NCBI GenBank assembly: GCA_011316305.1
Contig: SAUG01000103.1
Span: 1 to 64,000, forward strand
Direction of reading: 5' to 3'
Length of the DNA stretch: 64,000 nucleotides
Origin: Rusavskia elegans
Lineage: Eukaryota > Ascomycota > Lecanoromycetes > Teloschistales > Teloschistaceae
The notes below the pieces were generated by a model. The model did no database searches. It was not told the DNA's origin and saw only the letters and a program-made list of their open reading frames with translations. A program made the translations under genes and the position numbers. Shown piece by piece: positions 50,718 through 63,480 of the stretch (position 1 is the first letter of the stretch; each line of letters opens with the position of its first letter).

Positions 50718-51127
50718 TATAACGTCTCTATATATTAAAAGGCGTTATACTCGAGTCTAGCTATAGCTATAGATATAATCCGAGCTACTAAATAGTAAAA
50801 GAATTCTAGTATAGATTATTATAACTAATTCTATATAGCCGCAGAAATACGATTATAATATTATAAGATATCTTTATTATAAAGTAATTAAAAAGAGAAT
50901 AGTAGAGACGTATTTAATAATTATATTAATAACTAATAAAAGAAACTATCTATAAAAGTAATAAGCGATATATATAGTAAAAGTAATTATAAAGGCTGAT
51001 AGATAGCCGCCTACTAAAAGTCCCGTTAGGAAGAGCGGCTATAGCGGCTATAGACGGCTATAGATAATTAGGCTTGTTTATTTAATCAATTCTTTCAGAA
51101 AATCTCTATAGAATCGTAGACGTAACA
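50718..51127 (-). repeat. LTR of element C (410 bp, right)
   Basis: It starts TATAACGTCTC and ends GACGTAACA, followed by TSD ATTTT. Confidence 0.86.
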
Positions 51128-51132
51128 ATTTT

Positions 51133-52539
51133 TTTTATTCGTTATAATATAATATATAGTATCTATAAATTTAAATAAAAATAATATATTAAATAAATGT
51201 AATTAATTATATAATAATTCTAAAACTATTTTAAATTAAAAATTAAATTTATTCTATAGAAATATAGCGAAGATTAGAGAAAATAAAATCGGAAAAAAAA
51301 AATAAAAAGAAATTTTATAATATTATAATATCGGTAATATTCTAAAATCATATATTTTAAATAGTTTAGCTAATAATCTATCGAAAAAAATATAAATAGA
51401 AATCGAAAACTATCGTTTTTCGAAAAATCTATAAATATTAGAAAGATTTTAAATTTTTTATTTCTAAAATATCTTTCGCTAAATTATATCGAAAAATTTT
51501 TACCGATATCGCTACCGTATATATAAATAGGAAAATCGATTAAATATAAAATATAGTATTAATAGCTTTATAAAATATAATAAAAAAATATATAATTAAT
51601 TTTCTATTAAATAAATATATTATTTTATTTAATTATTATATATATTCGAATATATTTATTTTTTATCGATTATTAACTAGCCGTATTCTATACTAAATAT
51701 ATTACTATTTAATAAAAAAACGTCTAGTTTATTAAAGAATTTATATAAAATCTAGAAATATAGTCGCAAATATAATAACAGCTAGTTAATAAAAAAGTTT
51801 AAAAAATTAAAAACTCTAGAAAAAAGATATATATCTATAGAATTATTTAGAAAAAGATAATACTATTTATATAATATCGGTATATTTATTTATATTTATA
51901 AATAATTATTATATAAACTAGTATTAAATAAAATATATTGTAAAATAAATATATTTCTAGAATAGTATACGATTGTAAACCAAACGAAGAATATATTATA
52001 GAATTAATTTATATTCCAAAGAGATTGGAATATAACCTAATAATAAAAGAAAAGAAAAAAGCGAGAAAAAATCGAAATCCGACGCGCTAGCGACGCTCTA
52101 GCAACTAGGCGGCGAGTCTCGTTTCTAAACGTTCTAATTATATTTTCAAGATCTATATAACGCGTCTGGCGTTTTATATATATTACTATTTCATATTATC
52201 TATAACAACTTTCGTATTTAACTATCAAATATAATTATAAATCGGATTAGAATCTATAATCCGACTCGACCGTTTAGCGGGTCGAACTCGGATCGGATTA
52301 CTAAAATCGAGTCGGATATCCGACGATTCGACGAGAATCCGACTCGAACCGACCAGTTTATATATATTTTATAGTTTATTTAAAGCTTTTTCTATTTCTA
52401 AATCTATAATATAGTTATAGTATTTAATTATTATTAATTATTCTATATATTTTGGAATTATTTAGATTGGATTTTACCGATAAACTTTTTTTATAAAACT
52501 AAAAATCTGTTCTATTCCTATCGAAAATATTAAATAAAT
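51133..52539. repeat. Unclassified RIP-decayed repeat with a MITE fragment
   Basis: This is AT-rich sequence without readable domains. Its last part (about 52,230-52,360) carries the CCGACTCG / GGATCGGATT motifs of the hAT-type MITEs and ends GACCAGTTTA, a good right TIR, but I could not find the left end or a TSD. From about 52,370 it grades into hAT copy 2. Confidence 0.45.
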
Positions 52540-52813
52540 AAAAATATCGCGAGCTATCTACGCTAGTTTTAGAAAGTTTAAAATATTATCTTTCTAAATA
52601 TCTAATTTAGATTCTTTTCGGTAATATTAGCGCGAAAATATTAATTAACTTCGGAAATAGCTATTTAAAAACGCTAGAATTATCGAAAAATACTATTTAA
52701 AATAGATAAAATAGACTTTAAACTAATTAGTAAAATTATAATATATTATCTTTTTATATTACTTTATTTTCTTTTATATAATAGGTTTTTAACTTTAATA
52801 AATTAATAGTTTT
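52540..52813 (-). mobile_element. hAT transposon copy 2, C-terminal part (left of G)
   Basis: It carries ATATCGCGAGCTATCTACGC (the ARD motif region on the minus strand) and continues at 60318 once element G is removed. It aligns without interruption to copy 1 across the site where E is inserted. Confidence 0.75.
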
Positions 52814-53054
52814 TGTTATAAGCCATTTGAGCTGCCTGGAACTCATATAGAGCTCAATAGATATAGAAGTACTGGCCGATGGTACCGGCTGACTAATACG
52901 CTGACTAAACCCCGTTAACCGCGGCTTATTAGCCCTGCGGGATTCGTTACCTAATTAGGCCTAGCGCTCAGCCTTATTCGCTTATTTATAGAGAAGCTTT
53001 CCTCCTATATAGAAATATCAAGCTATTATTATTATCTTAAATCGATCTATAATA
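52814..53054 (+). repeat. 5' LTR of element G (241 bp)
   Basis: It begins TGTTATAAGCC and ends CTATAATA (for CCATAACA). It keeps palindromic-looking GTACCGGCTGACTAATACGC-type segments shared with the 3' LTR. Confidence 0.9.
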
Positions 53055-56000
53055 ATTAGTAGTAATAAAAGGTTTATTTATACGTACTATATAATATATA
53101 TATAGCGTTTATAAATACTAATTCCTATTTATAAATACTAATAATACTAATAACGTTATCCGTATTCTCGGAAATACTAATTATTTTAATTAAGTATACT
53201 TTATTAGCAGTATTTACTAAATAACTACTGTTTCCTACTAATTATATCTTATATATTTAAATATAATAGGAATAAACCGGTTTATTAATTAGACCCTAAT
53301 TAATTATAATAGCGATAGACGAGCTATTCCTATCTCTCGACGATAGTACTATCCTTTTCGGGTACCAGTTTATCGAGTTTATAGATAGAACCGGCTCTGG
53401 ATATACTACTAATTAGTACTAGAATATACTAGATTTATTAAACTTCGTATATAATAATTATAGCGATTCTAGGCCTTTTAGGACCGAAGTAGATAACGCT
53501 GTAGGCGCTAAAATAAGATTATTTTCCCGGCTACCCTGATCGCCTAGATAGCCCGATAAATAGTTAGATAGCGGGCCTATAGCGCGAGCTACTATAAAAC
53601 GCTTTAAAGAAAGTACTACAGAGTTCCGGAACGATTCTATATATATATAAGCTATTATAAATTATTAAGCCTCTACTAAAAGTAAAGAAAAGGAAGATAC
53701 GGTCGATAAAGTCCTAGTAGACTTTTCTACTTTATCTAAATCGGGTATAATCCGGAAACCAAATACGGCGCGAGGCCGCAGCTCTAATTCTATAGTAATA
53801 CGATTCTTCGAAAAGTTAGAGAAATAGAATATTATAATCTAGATAGAGTTTATAGAACTTTGCTAATAAAGCTAATAGAGGAAGAAAACGTTTTCGCTAC
53901 CGTCTAAACTTTCTATATTCTTTACTAAAGCCGATAAATATAAGAAATTTATTATAGGCGATATTAGCTACTTCTATCCCTTCTATAATAATAAATCTGC
54001 CGAGTCCGGACCTTATATCGAATATATAGGTAAAGATATCTATTTCCGCGACGTCTATATCTTTACCGAACAAGTTAAAGACGTTACTAGATTAAATAGT
54101 AAGGTTAAAGAGAACCTATAGATATATTTTCGCGGTAAAGTTCTATAATAGTATTTTAACGAACTCTCGGATATAGAAAAGGAATATCTAATAAAAGACC
54201 TCGATATATAGATTAGCGCCTTAATTACTCGCTTTAAACTATCGATAGAAAAAGGAATATATATCTTAAATAAGAAAAAGTATACTATCGAAGATATAAA
54301 TTACTATTACGAACTTCGCGAATATAGCTAGACCAGGCTTCGAGCTATAAAAATCGCCGAAATAACTAATACTCGGTAAATTATTATATAGATATAAATA
54401 GGTTTCGCTACTCCTTTTTATACTACTTTTATCTTTAAACTAATAGAAAAGACTACTATTAATACGTTCTTTCGATTAATAGATAATTATAAGCTCGAAA
54501 TCTAGACTATAAAAAAAGACTGCTTCCGGTAATCCCGGGAAATACCTCCTAATAACTCTGGCTATTAATAAATAGAGAATCCGTTTCTATTCCGGCTCTA
54601 ACCAGTACTAGAAAATCTAATATATTAATCGATATTTAGTTCCGGCCCTTCCGGATACGAATATTAGTATTTTACAGTTTAGTAAATTCTTTAACCTTCC
54701 TAGAAATATTAGCTTCTCTTTATTAAAAGGGATCTACTAAAGGCGCCTCCTATTTAAAGCGGCGCGAATTTCCTTCGCTCTATATTCGCAAGTAGATTAG
54801 GAAATCTATAAAAGAATTCCTTTCTAATATAATAGAACTCTGCGCTAGCGTATAGTAATAGATTTTAGGGACTTTATAATAACTAGTTCTAAAAAAGACC
54901 TTACTTCGGTCTAAACTTCTAATATTTAGCGCCGCTAGCTCCGCCTTAATAAGTCTACTAAACAGGAGTTTATAAAAATATATATAGCGAGGATTATTCT
55001 ACTATAAAAGAAGCTAAGGCCTAATATACCGAATAGAATCCTATCTATAGATATTATAGTAATAGATCCGCCGAACCTTATAATAAAAAAGTCGAATACT
55101 ATAATAGAACTTATAAAAAGTTAGAATATAAAAAAATTAGCCAGAACTTTATTAATACTAGACCGAAGGTCTTATATTCGTACTAGAAGTATAACGCCTT
55201 ATTCGAATTACGTAATAAATTATTTAAGTATTTTAAAACCGTTTACTAGAATACGGAAGGTAATAAAGCCGAAATATAAATATTTATTACCGATAAGTAA
55301 TCTTCTAGTAAAAAAGATACTTCTATATCTCGCGTAATTATTTTAAATAGCGAATAGGTTATAGGAACTAGTTTAGCCTTTAAACGTTTCTATTACGCTG
55401 TTTTTCTATTAGCTTTCCGTCCGGATATATCTAACGCTAAGGATATATATATTAACTTAAAATATATAATATTAATAGCCGATAGAAAGTTTATTCTAAA
55501 AGGTATCGAAATTAAAAAACTATCGAAAAAGATTCCTATTTATAGTATAGATAAATAAATCTATTAAACTAATAAATTCGCTGTTTTTACTTTCTATCTA
55601 AAAGGCGATTTAGCTATTATAGAACTTATAAAGGAAATCTATATTATTAAAAATCTATAAGTTAATCTGCTACTAGATATAGATATTTTAACTCCGGAAG
55701 GAATAATTCTGGATTATTAAAAATAGTAAATTATTATCGGCAGTTATAAAAACTTTAAAGTTAATTTTAATTCCTATATATATAAGGAGCCTAACCTTAG
55801 ACGTATTATTAAAATTTAAAATAATATTATTTTAAAACCTAATAGAGTTATACGAGTCCTAGTATAATATCGAAGCAATATTCCCGGAAACTATAATTTC
55901 TTCTTCGAACCTAAATTAAAGTTAATTCCGAAAATAAATTTTAGCCCTAACAGTAGCGCTTTTATCTATATAGTCGACGCTTTATTTAGCTTCGTAAATA

Positions 56001-59000
56001 TTTATAATATAAGCTACTTGCCGGTAGTTTTATCTAAATAAATTCGATTTAGAAAAGTTATTAAAAATCGGTATAAAGGATACTATACCGCTGCTTTTAA
56101 TCTAATTCCGCTTACGGCAGAATTAATATAGAATACTATTAAATATACTATTAAAAAATTAGTAAAGAAGATAGCTATTAGAGCTATAATAATACTCGCC
56201 GCCGCTATAGTTATATAAAATAGGACCGTATATCGTCTAGAATTACCTAATATAGTTAGCGTACGGAATATTCTAACGAATTAAAACGCCTTCTATCCGG
56301 CTAATAAAGTAAATCTTAGCGAGAGTTTAGCGAGATTTAGCGCGAATCTAGTTAAAAATATCGAATTCGCTAAATTAGCTTCCTTTACTATTTCTATTAA
56401 TTTTAAATTAGAATACCGCTAATCTAATAGTATTACAGTTTATAGTAAACTACTAGTAGTATAATAACTAGCCGCCGTTACTAAAAAATACTAAGATATA
56501 TTTACTAATTAAAGAGCTATAATAGATATTCCTAAAGAGGAATAGATACTAATATTTCTAAAGGAAAGAGCGAAGCCTACGCCTTTAAAAGTTTATAATC
56601 TAAACTATATAGACCGTATTAAATTTAATAAAACCTTTAATAAATTCTATAAATAAAGTAAAATAGAATATTCCGAATAGCTAACGTTTTTTATATACTC
56701 TATTTTTATAGTATAGAGAACTCTCCTAGATAATATAAAAAAAGGACGAGTAGTAGTTAATATCCGAAACCTTAATACTATTACGGAAACGGATAGTTAT
56801 TTTCTTCTATTATAAACGGATATTATCGCCTTAGTTTTAGGGTACCTCTATATTTCTATTATTAATACTATAGGATAGTTTTATTAGTTTAAAATCTAAC
56901 GCTATAATTATTATAAGCTTACTATAGTTTCTTATCGCGGAAAAAAATAAACTTCGGTAGCGTTTATAGAATATAAAGGCTTACCGCCGTATATATAGCG
57001 CCAGATCGATAAGCTACTTCGCCTATTTAAAGATTTCGCTAAAGCCTATATAAACGATATTATAATCTTTTTATATAGTTTAAAAGAATATCTAGAATAC
57101 CTAGATTAAGTTTTCGCCCTATTCCGTGAAAAATAAGTAAACTTTATACCTTTTAAATTATTTATAGGGTATCCTTTAGTTCGCTTACTTAAATAACGTA
57201 TTAATATACTAGAAATAACTACTTTAGAGGATAAAATTAAAGCTATTTCGGAAAAGGCTTTTCCTAAATATCTATAGAATTTAGAAATCTACCTCGGAAT
57301 AACTAGTTAACTATATTATATAATCGCAGGATATACGCAGCTCGCCGAGCCTCTATAGAAAAGGAAAACCCTATTTATAAAAGGACTCGGACGAGGTTTT
57401 AAGGGATTTAATTATAAATTCTAATTAACGAAATTAAAGTATAATCCTATTCTAGAAGAAAAGGAATTATTTCGGGTACTATAAATAGCGTTCGAACTAC
57501 TAACCTTTTTCTATTATTTCGATCCTATAAGAAAGCTCTACGTCGACCTAGATATATTAAAGTAATTCGGCTTTATAGTAATTATCTACTATATTAAAGG
57601 AAACTCCGATAAAGATTTTCTATCTACTAAAGTATAGCTAATAATATTTCTAAATAAATACTTTAATAGCGCCGAATAGAATTATTAGCCTACCGAATTA
57701 GAAGTCGCTAGAATCGTCTAGATAGTAAGAAAGACTTACTACCTTATTAATTTATTATTAAAGCTACTAGTAATTATATATACTAATTACTCGGCGGTAG
57801 TCCCGATTTCGAAATAGATCTCGCTTAAAATAATAAATACCGATAAGCTAAATCTAAGACTCGTTTATATATTATAGTACCTTTCGGCTTTTAATATTAA
57901 ATTACGCTATAAAGTAGACAAGACTAATATCGTTTCTAATACTTTATTATAATTCGAAACGAAGGTTCCCTATACGCCGGTTAAAAATAAAGAAAGTATT
58001 CTAGATATATTATACGGAAATACCGAGTTTAATAATAAAAAATATATTCTATAGTATACCCCGGATACTATTATACCGATATACTATATAACGTTTATCG
58101 AAATAGTAGACGAGTTTAAATAGTATATTAAAGAAGGCTACGCTAATAATAAACGATAGACTAAAATTATTATAATAATATAAATCTAGGAACTAGATTC
58201 TAATATTAAAAATAATAAATATCGCGTATTAGATATTAATTTCCGAATATATAATAAACTTTTCTACTACGTTTCTAGAAATAGCCGAAATTAACTCTAT
58301 ATTCCGGATAAGCTTGCAGGCGAAGTTATCGGCGAAGTTTATAACCGGTATTATTAAAGGTATTATTATATATATAAGGAACTCTACCTATCGATTTTTA
58401 TTCGTAATATATATAAAAAGATTAAAGAATATATAGAATACTACTAGTAATACTAGTTAAATTAAACGAAGCGGTATAGATTCTATAGCTCCTTTAATCT
58501 AATTCCTCCGAAGATACTATTTTATATAATTACGATAGACTTCGTATTCGTATTATCTATAAAGTTTTCTACTAAAGATTATATACTAACGATTATATAT
58601 AAGTATACTAAAAAGATTCTACTAATTTCTAGATAGATTATTTACTCCGCAGTTAATTAGGCGAACCTTGTTATTACGGCTTTATTCGAATATAACTAGA
58701 AAATCCTATTAGCTATTATTAGTAATAGGGATCGTAAATTTATATTATCTTTCTAGCGCCAGATCTTTTAAAAGCTAGGAACGAAAATCCTAGTATCTAT
58801 AATATATTACCTCTAAATCGATAGATAATCGAAACGAATTAATTAAATAATAGAAATTAGTTTCCGCTTCTAGTTTACGGAATATCCGGATAAAGATTAG
58901 ATTAAAACTATTCTATTTCTATAATTCGCGTTTAATAATATAACCAGCTTCGCTACTAATACGGCCCCTAATAAACTGGTACTAGGTTTTTAATCTAAAG

Positions 59001-60076
59001 ATACGGTTAGTACTTTATCGGACCTACCGCCGGAAGATATAGAACGCCTAAAATCTATTAAACGCGTAGAAATAGAAGATATAATAGCTTTTAGTACCGT
59101 TCTTTCTAAAGTCCGTTATAATAACCTATATAAAGCTAGGTCCTTTAAACCAGGTAATAAGGTTTTTCTAAAGCTTTATTACGGATATACGCTACTAGAT
59201 ATTATTAATCGAAAGCTCTCGTATTAACGAGCTAGTCTATTTAAAGTAATTTATAAAATCGGGTACCTTATATACGAATTAGAACTTTCTACTACTATAA
59301 AGATCTATCCTATTATTTCTATAGCCTAATTAGAACCAGCGTCTATCGGCAATAATTCTTTTAACCGGCTTCCGGTTAATAATAAGCTTCCTGCCGTCGA
59401 AATAGAATTCCCGGAAGAAGATCCTAATTAGTTTAAAGTAGAATAAATCGTAGATCGGCGAAAGGTACGCCAGCGCTTCTAGTATCTAGTTAAATAAAAA
59501 GGCTATAGACTATAATATAATAACTGGTATATATTATAAGATTTAACGTACTATATAGACCTTATTAATAAATATAACGAATATTTTTTCCTTTTATCTG
59601 GACTTCGTTATTAGTAATAATCTAACTATATTCTAGCGGTATTATAGTAACCGGAGCTTTAAATATCTGTACCGCTAGTAGACCCTCTATACCGTTCCGG
59701 ATTAAAGTTAAAGCGTTTATAAATTATTATACCTCGCCGGCGCTTTATACGTTCGACTTAATATAATTATATTTCTTTTTATATTTAGTAAAATACTACT
59801 ACTATCTATTAGGTTCTAATTCGAGGATTCTATTACTAGATACTATAGTATAGTAGTAGTATATACCGCCTCTATTTAAATAATAAAGAAATTAGCTCGG
59901 CCGCTCTATTAGCCGCTTTTTATTATTTAGGGGTTCTAATATAACCCGGGTTCGATTTCTAGTAGCGTTATTTTCTTTTTAACCTTTTAGCGCCTTTATT
60001 TTTAATATTTTTAAAGTTTTTAAACGTTTAATACGAGCGTATCGAGGGCGATACTATTTTTTCGTTTTATAGTATT

Positions 60077-60317
60077 TATTATAAACTATTTAAACTACCT
60101 GGAGCTTATATAGAACTTAATAGATATAGAGATACTAGCCGATAGTACCGGCTGACTAATACGCTGACTAAGCCCCGTTAACCGCGGTTTATTAGCTCTA
60201 CGGGATTCGTTACCTAATTAGGCCTAGCGCCCAGCCTTATTCGCTTATTTATAGAGGAGTTTTCCTCCTATATAGAAATATCAAGCTATTATTATCATCT
60301 TAAATCGATCCATAACA
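60077..60317 (+). repeat. 3' LTR of element G (241 bp)
   Basis: It begins TATTATAAACT (RIP form of TGTTATAAGCC), ends CCATAACA and is followed by TSD GTCTT. It has the same length as the 5' LTR. Confidence 0.9.
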
Positions 60318-62170
60318 GTCTTCCTATAATATTGAATAAAATACTTTTTAAATTTATTTCGATATCTATTTTTATATTCTAAAAAATCTTTTATTTTTTC
60401 GTCGTTAATTTTTTTATTTTAATTTCGTTAGAGGCTAAATTTTACTATAGAATCTAAAATATTCGTAATATTATAAATTAATCTACTTTTTCCTTTAATA
60501 TAAAAATAGTTTTTCGTAAACTTTATATTAATATTATAATAAACTAATAATATTATTTCTTTATTAATATAATTCGATAATCGAACTACTTTTTCTATTT
60601 TAGTAAAATAATCGAAAATAGCACTATAAAATCGAAATATTAAATAAATTCTAATATCTATAGTTTTCAAAATTAATAAAGTAATTTTTTTAGAACGGCT
60701 GTAATCTATTATCTATAAAGAAAAGGAATTACTATTTATTTAAATTAAAAGTAATTTTTTATATTTATAGATTTTACAAATTCTTTTCTATAAATTTATT
60801 AATAAAATGGCGTATTTAATATATTCGATAAATTATAGAATACGTCGAATTCTATTAAATATAAATAATTTAAATTATATTTATAAATTAGAAATTAGAA
60901 TCGATTCTTTTCTAGATTTCTTTAAAGCGAAGTTTATATTAAAGAGAAATAGAAATATAGACTATAATAGTACGAGTTTAAAATAAATATTAGTTTTAAA
61001 ACTTCTAAGTTTATATTATCTATATATATTACTATTTTTTCGATATTTAATAGATTAGTACTAATAGTTTCAATTTATTTTTTATTTAATTTTTAGATAA
61101 AATCGTCGTTAATTACGTATAATTTAATAATTTAAATAAAGTTTTAGACCATTAGATTAATTATACAAACTAGATAAAATAAAAAGTTTTAAATTCGATT
61201 CTATTAACTATCGAGCCGAATAAAAGTTTTTTTTAAATTTTTTCTTTAATATACTTTTAGAACTGATATTACTAGTAATAATATCTAGAAGCTTCGGCCT
61301 AAACTAAAAAAATTCGAAAAGTTTTAATAGTTTCTAGTACTACGAACGACTAGAATAATTAGTAAAAAAAGATATAAATTTAATTAAACGTTTCTAAATC
61401 TAAAAATAAATATTAATCTAAAATAAAAATATTTCTAAATACGCGATTTTTCCTAAATTTAACTAGATATCTAGTATAAAGAAAATATATTCTAAAGTTT
61501 TTCAATTAGATTTAATTTACTCGCGGATAATATTATAGCCGTCGAAAACTATTTATATAAATCGTATACGGCCGACGAGCTTTATATCTAAATAAAATAT
61601 TTATAATAATAGTTTAAATCTTTAATTTTCGATAGTCCGAGCTAGTAGATATAGATTTTAAAAAGTTTTATATAAATATTTATTCTATACGATTTAGTCG
61701 AAAATAGATTCGAGTTTAATATAACTTTTTTTCTATAATTAAAATAAACTTTATATTATCTTTTTATATTATTATTAGCTTTTTATACGAATAAATATTA
61801 ATTTAATTAAAGATTATAGATTACGTCGTTTAGTTTTTTAATAAACGATAGTATTAAAATATTTCTTTATAGTAGATATATTAGAAAAATCAGAGACTAT
61901 AAAATAATCGAAAATTTTAAAATAGTTTTTATATATAATTTTTGATAGACTATCTATTATTAAAGCTATCTAGTAGAACTTTTACTACTATTTCGACTAT
62001 ATTTATTCTATAGTTTTTTTCGATTAAAAAAATTTAATAAATTTTCTATAGAACTTTTTTTTAATACCGATAGCTATAGAAATACTAGACTACTAATATT
62101 CGAACTCTTTATAATAATTCAAATTCAATTAAATATATTTATTATTATTTTAAAAGCCTAGTACTAGATA
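60318..62170 (-). mobile_element. hAT transposon copy 2, main part (right of G)
   Basis: The minus-strand transposase includes VCIINLMV then NFI near 61,140, the hAT CxxHxxNLxVQ region, in line with copies 1 and 3. An 80-codon stretch (60670-60428) has by chance stayed open: MKTIDIRIYLIFRFYSAIFD onward. It is a fragment of the transposase and not an independent gene. The 5' coding end matches copy 3 (44,105 onward) in inverse orientation as far as about 62,160. Confidence 0.74.
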
Positions 62171-62575
62171 GTCTGCTCGAATTTTATTAGCTATATCTTT
62201 AATAATTTGTTTTTACTTTCTATATAATCGATTAAATTTTAATAATATAACGTTTATATATCGGCTCGCTATTTGATTTATAGACTAGCTAAAATAGATT
62301 TTATCTAGAAAAAATCTATCGTTAAAAATTTCGCTAGATATAAAAAATTTAGATATTGTATATTAGTTTTAAAAATTTAAAATTAATACGATTTATAATT
62401 AAATAATAAATAATATAGAAAGATAATATAAATATAAAAATATTAATTTAAATATTTTTTACTATTTAGTAGAAAAAAATCGACGTCTATCTAAATAGTA
62501 TCTAAGATATTAATATAATCGTATAGTAAAAGCAAATATATTTTCGTATTATAATATAGAAAAAGAGATTTTAGC
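62171..62575. repeat. Unclassified RIP-decayed sequence
   Basis: This AT-rich stretch lies between hAT copy 2 and the MITE fragment. I see no readable motif. Confidence 0.35.
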
Positions 62576-62945
62576 GATTTTAGCAAATTAAACCCGGAAA
62601 TCCGAGTTCGACCCGGAATCGAATTAAATTAAATTTTAAAATAATCCGATCCGATTCGGTTTAGTATTTAGAAAAGCCGGAATCGATTCGAATCGAATCG
62701 GTTTTTCCAATCCGAATTTAAAATCCGACTTTACGGTTAAACTAATAATTCTATACTATATATAAAAGATTTAGTAAACCGAATCGAATTTTTATCGGTT
62801 TCTATTTTATAATTCGATTTAATTTTCGGTTCTAATTTTAGAAACCAATCTATATCGTTTAGTAGGTCGAGTCGAATTAATTCGCTAAAACTCGAGTCGG
62901 ATTTTCGAGAAACCGATAGGAATCCGACCCGAAGTAGCCAATCTA
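62576..62945 (+). mobile_element. hAT-type MITE, copy 7 (right part)
   Basis: The interior CCGATCCGATTCGG motifs match copy 1, and the right end GAAGTAGCCAATCTA is nearly identical to that of copy 1 (GAAATAGCCAATCTA). The left end and TSD could not be located. It abuts an LTR fragment at 62946, so it probably inserted into that LTR. Confidence 0.6.
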
Positions 62946-63293
62946 ACGTAGTCCGAACTATTAAATAATAAAGAAATTCTAGTATAGATTATTATATCTA
63001 GTTATATATAGCTGTAAAGATAAAATTATAATATTACGAAAAGTTTTTATTATATAGAAAATTATAAAAGAAAAATAGAATAATATTTAGTAATTATATT
63101 AATAACTAATAAAAAAAGTAATCTAATTGAAATAAAGAGCTATATATATAGTAAAAAGGCCGATATATCCGATAGAATCGATTTACTAAATAGAGACGGT
63201 CCTACGGCTTTAACGGCTCTAATTAAACTAAATTATTAATTCGTTTATTTAATTAATAAACGTAAATATTCCTGTAAAATTGTGGACGTAATA
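62946..63293 (-). repeat. Truncated LTR of the B/C family
   Basis: From ACGTAGTCCGAACTAC-like sequence to GTGGACGTAATA this matches the B and C LTRs from about position 60 to their end. The first part of the LTR is missing where MITE copy 7 lies. It is a third genomic trace of the gag-only family. Confidence 0.75.
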
Positions 63294-63480
63294 TTAAATT
63301 ATCTTCGATAGAAAAATCGCGACTGTATTCTTTAATATCTAACGTATAATTTTCGAATATTCGAATTTAGTAATATTATCCGAAATAAAAAGATTCTAAT
63401 TTATAAATTATAGTAAATATAACGAAAAAATTTTACTTCAAATTATTAAAGAAAATAACTACTTTAAAATAGTAACGGGA

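Larger units (their letters stand above)
47785..51127 (-). mobile_element. Element C: second gag-only LTR element (B family)
   Basis: This 3,343-bp element has 410-bp LTRs (47785-48194, 50718-51127) and a 5-bp TSD ATTTC/ATTTT (47780-47784, 51128-51132). It aligns along its length with element B: the same minus-strand gag, the same internal size (2,523 bp) and no pol. It is more heavily mutated than B in places. A full-length sister copy with matching boundaries shows that the gag-only structure is how this family spread, rather than a private deletion of B. Confidence 0.84.
52814..60317 (+). mobile_element. Element G: Gypsy-type chromodomain LTR retrotransposon
   Basis: It has 241-bp LTRs (52814-53054, 60077-60317), ends TGTTATA..ATAACA and a 5-bp TSD GTTTT/GTCTT (52809-52813, 60318-60322). 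Read on the plus strand through stops: a gag region (about 53,700-54,500); a protease-like LLLDIDILTPEGIILD (about 55,660-55,720); and RT (about 56,755-57,090) with RNLNTITETDSY, KLTVVSYRG, SPPYVQRQIDKLLRLFKDFA and AYXNDIIIF for AYVDDIIIF. RNase H lies at about 57,450-58,050. Integrase (about 58,520-58,830) reads ITIDFVFVLS and SDRDRKF. The C-terminal chromodomain (about 59,445-59,550) reads VDRRKVRQRF-YLVK-KGY. The chromodomain marks chromoviruses, which are thought to target heterochromatin. It is GC-richer than other elements here but still dead. Confidence 0.9.
13851..63480. repeat. RIP-mutated AT-rich transposon island
   Basis: This is about 49.6 kb of strongly AT-rich sequence. CpA and TpG are scarce, TpA is abundant and CpG persists, which is the known signature of RIP in Pezizomycotina. 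Almost no ATG-started open frame longer than 60 codons survives, because G-to-A removes ATG and C-to-T turns CAA, CAG and TGG (read on either strand) into stops. Conserved retrotransposon and transposase motifs can still be followed through the stops. Both edges, near 13,850 and 63,480, are abrupt. It may be a large repeat island or a pericentromeric/subtelomeric block; the window cannot decide. Confidence 0.92.

Noticed and set aside
60428..60670. 80-codon minus-strand frame as an independent small gene
   Set aside because: It is a chance open stretch within hAT copy 2. The homologous positions in copies 1 and 3 continue the same transposase frame.
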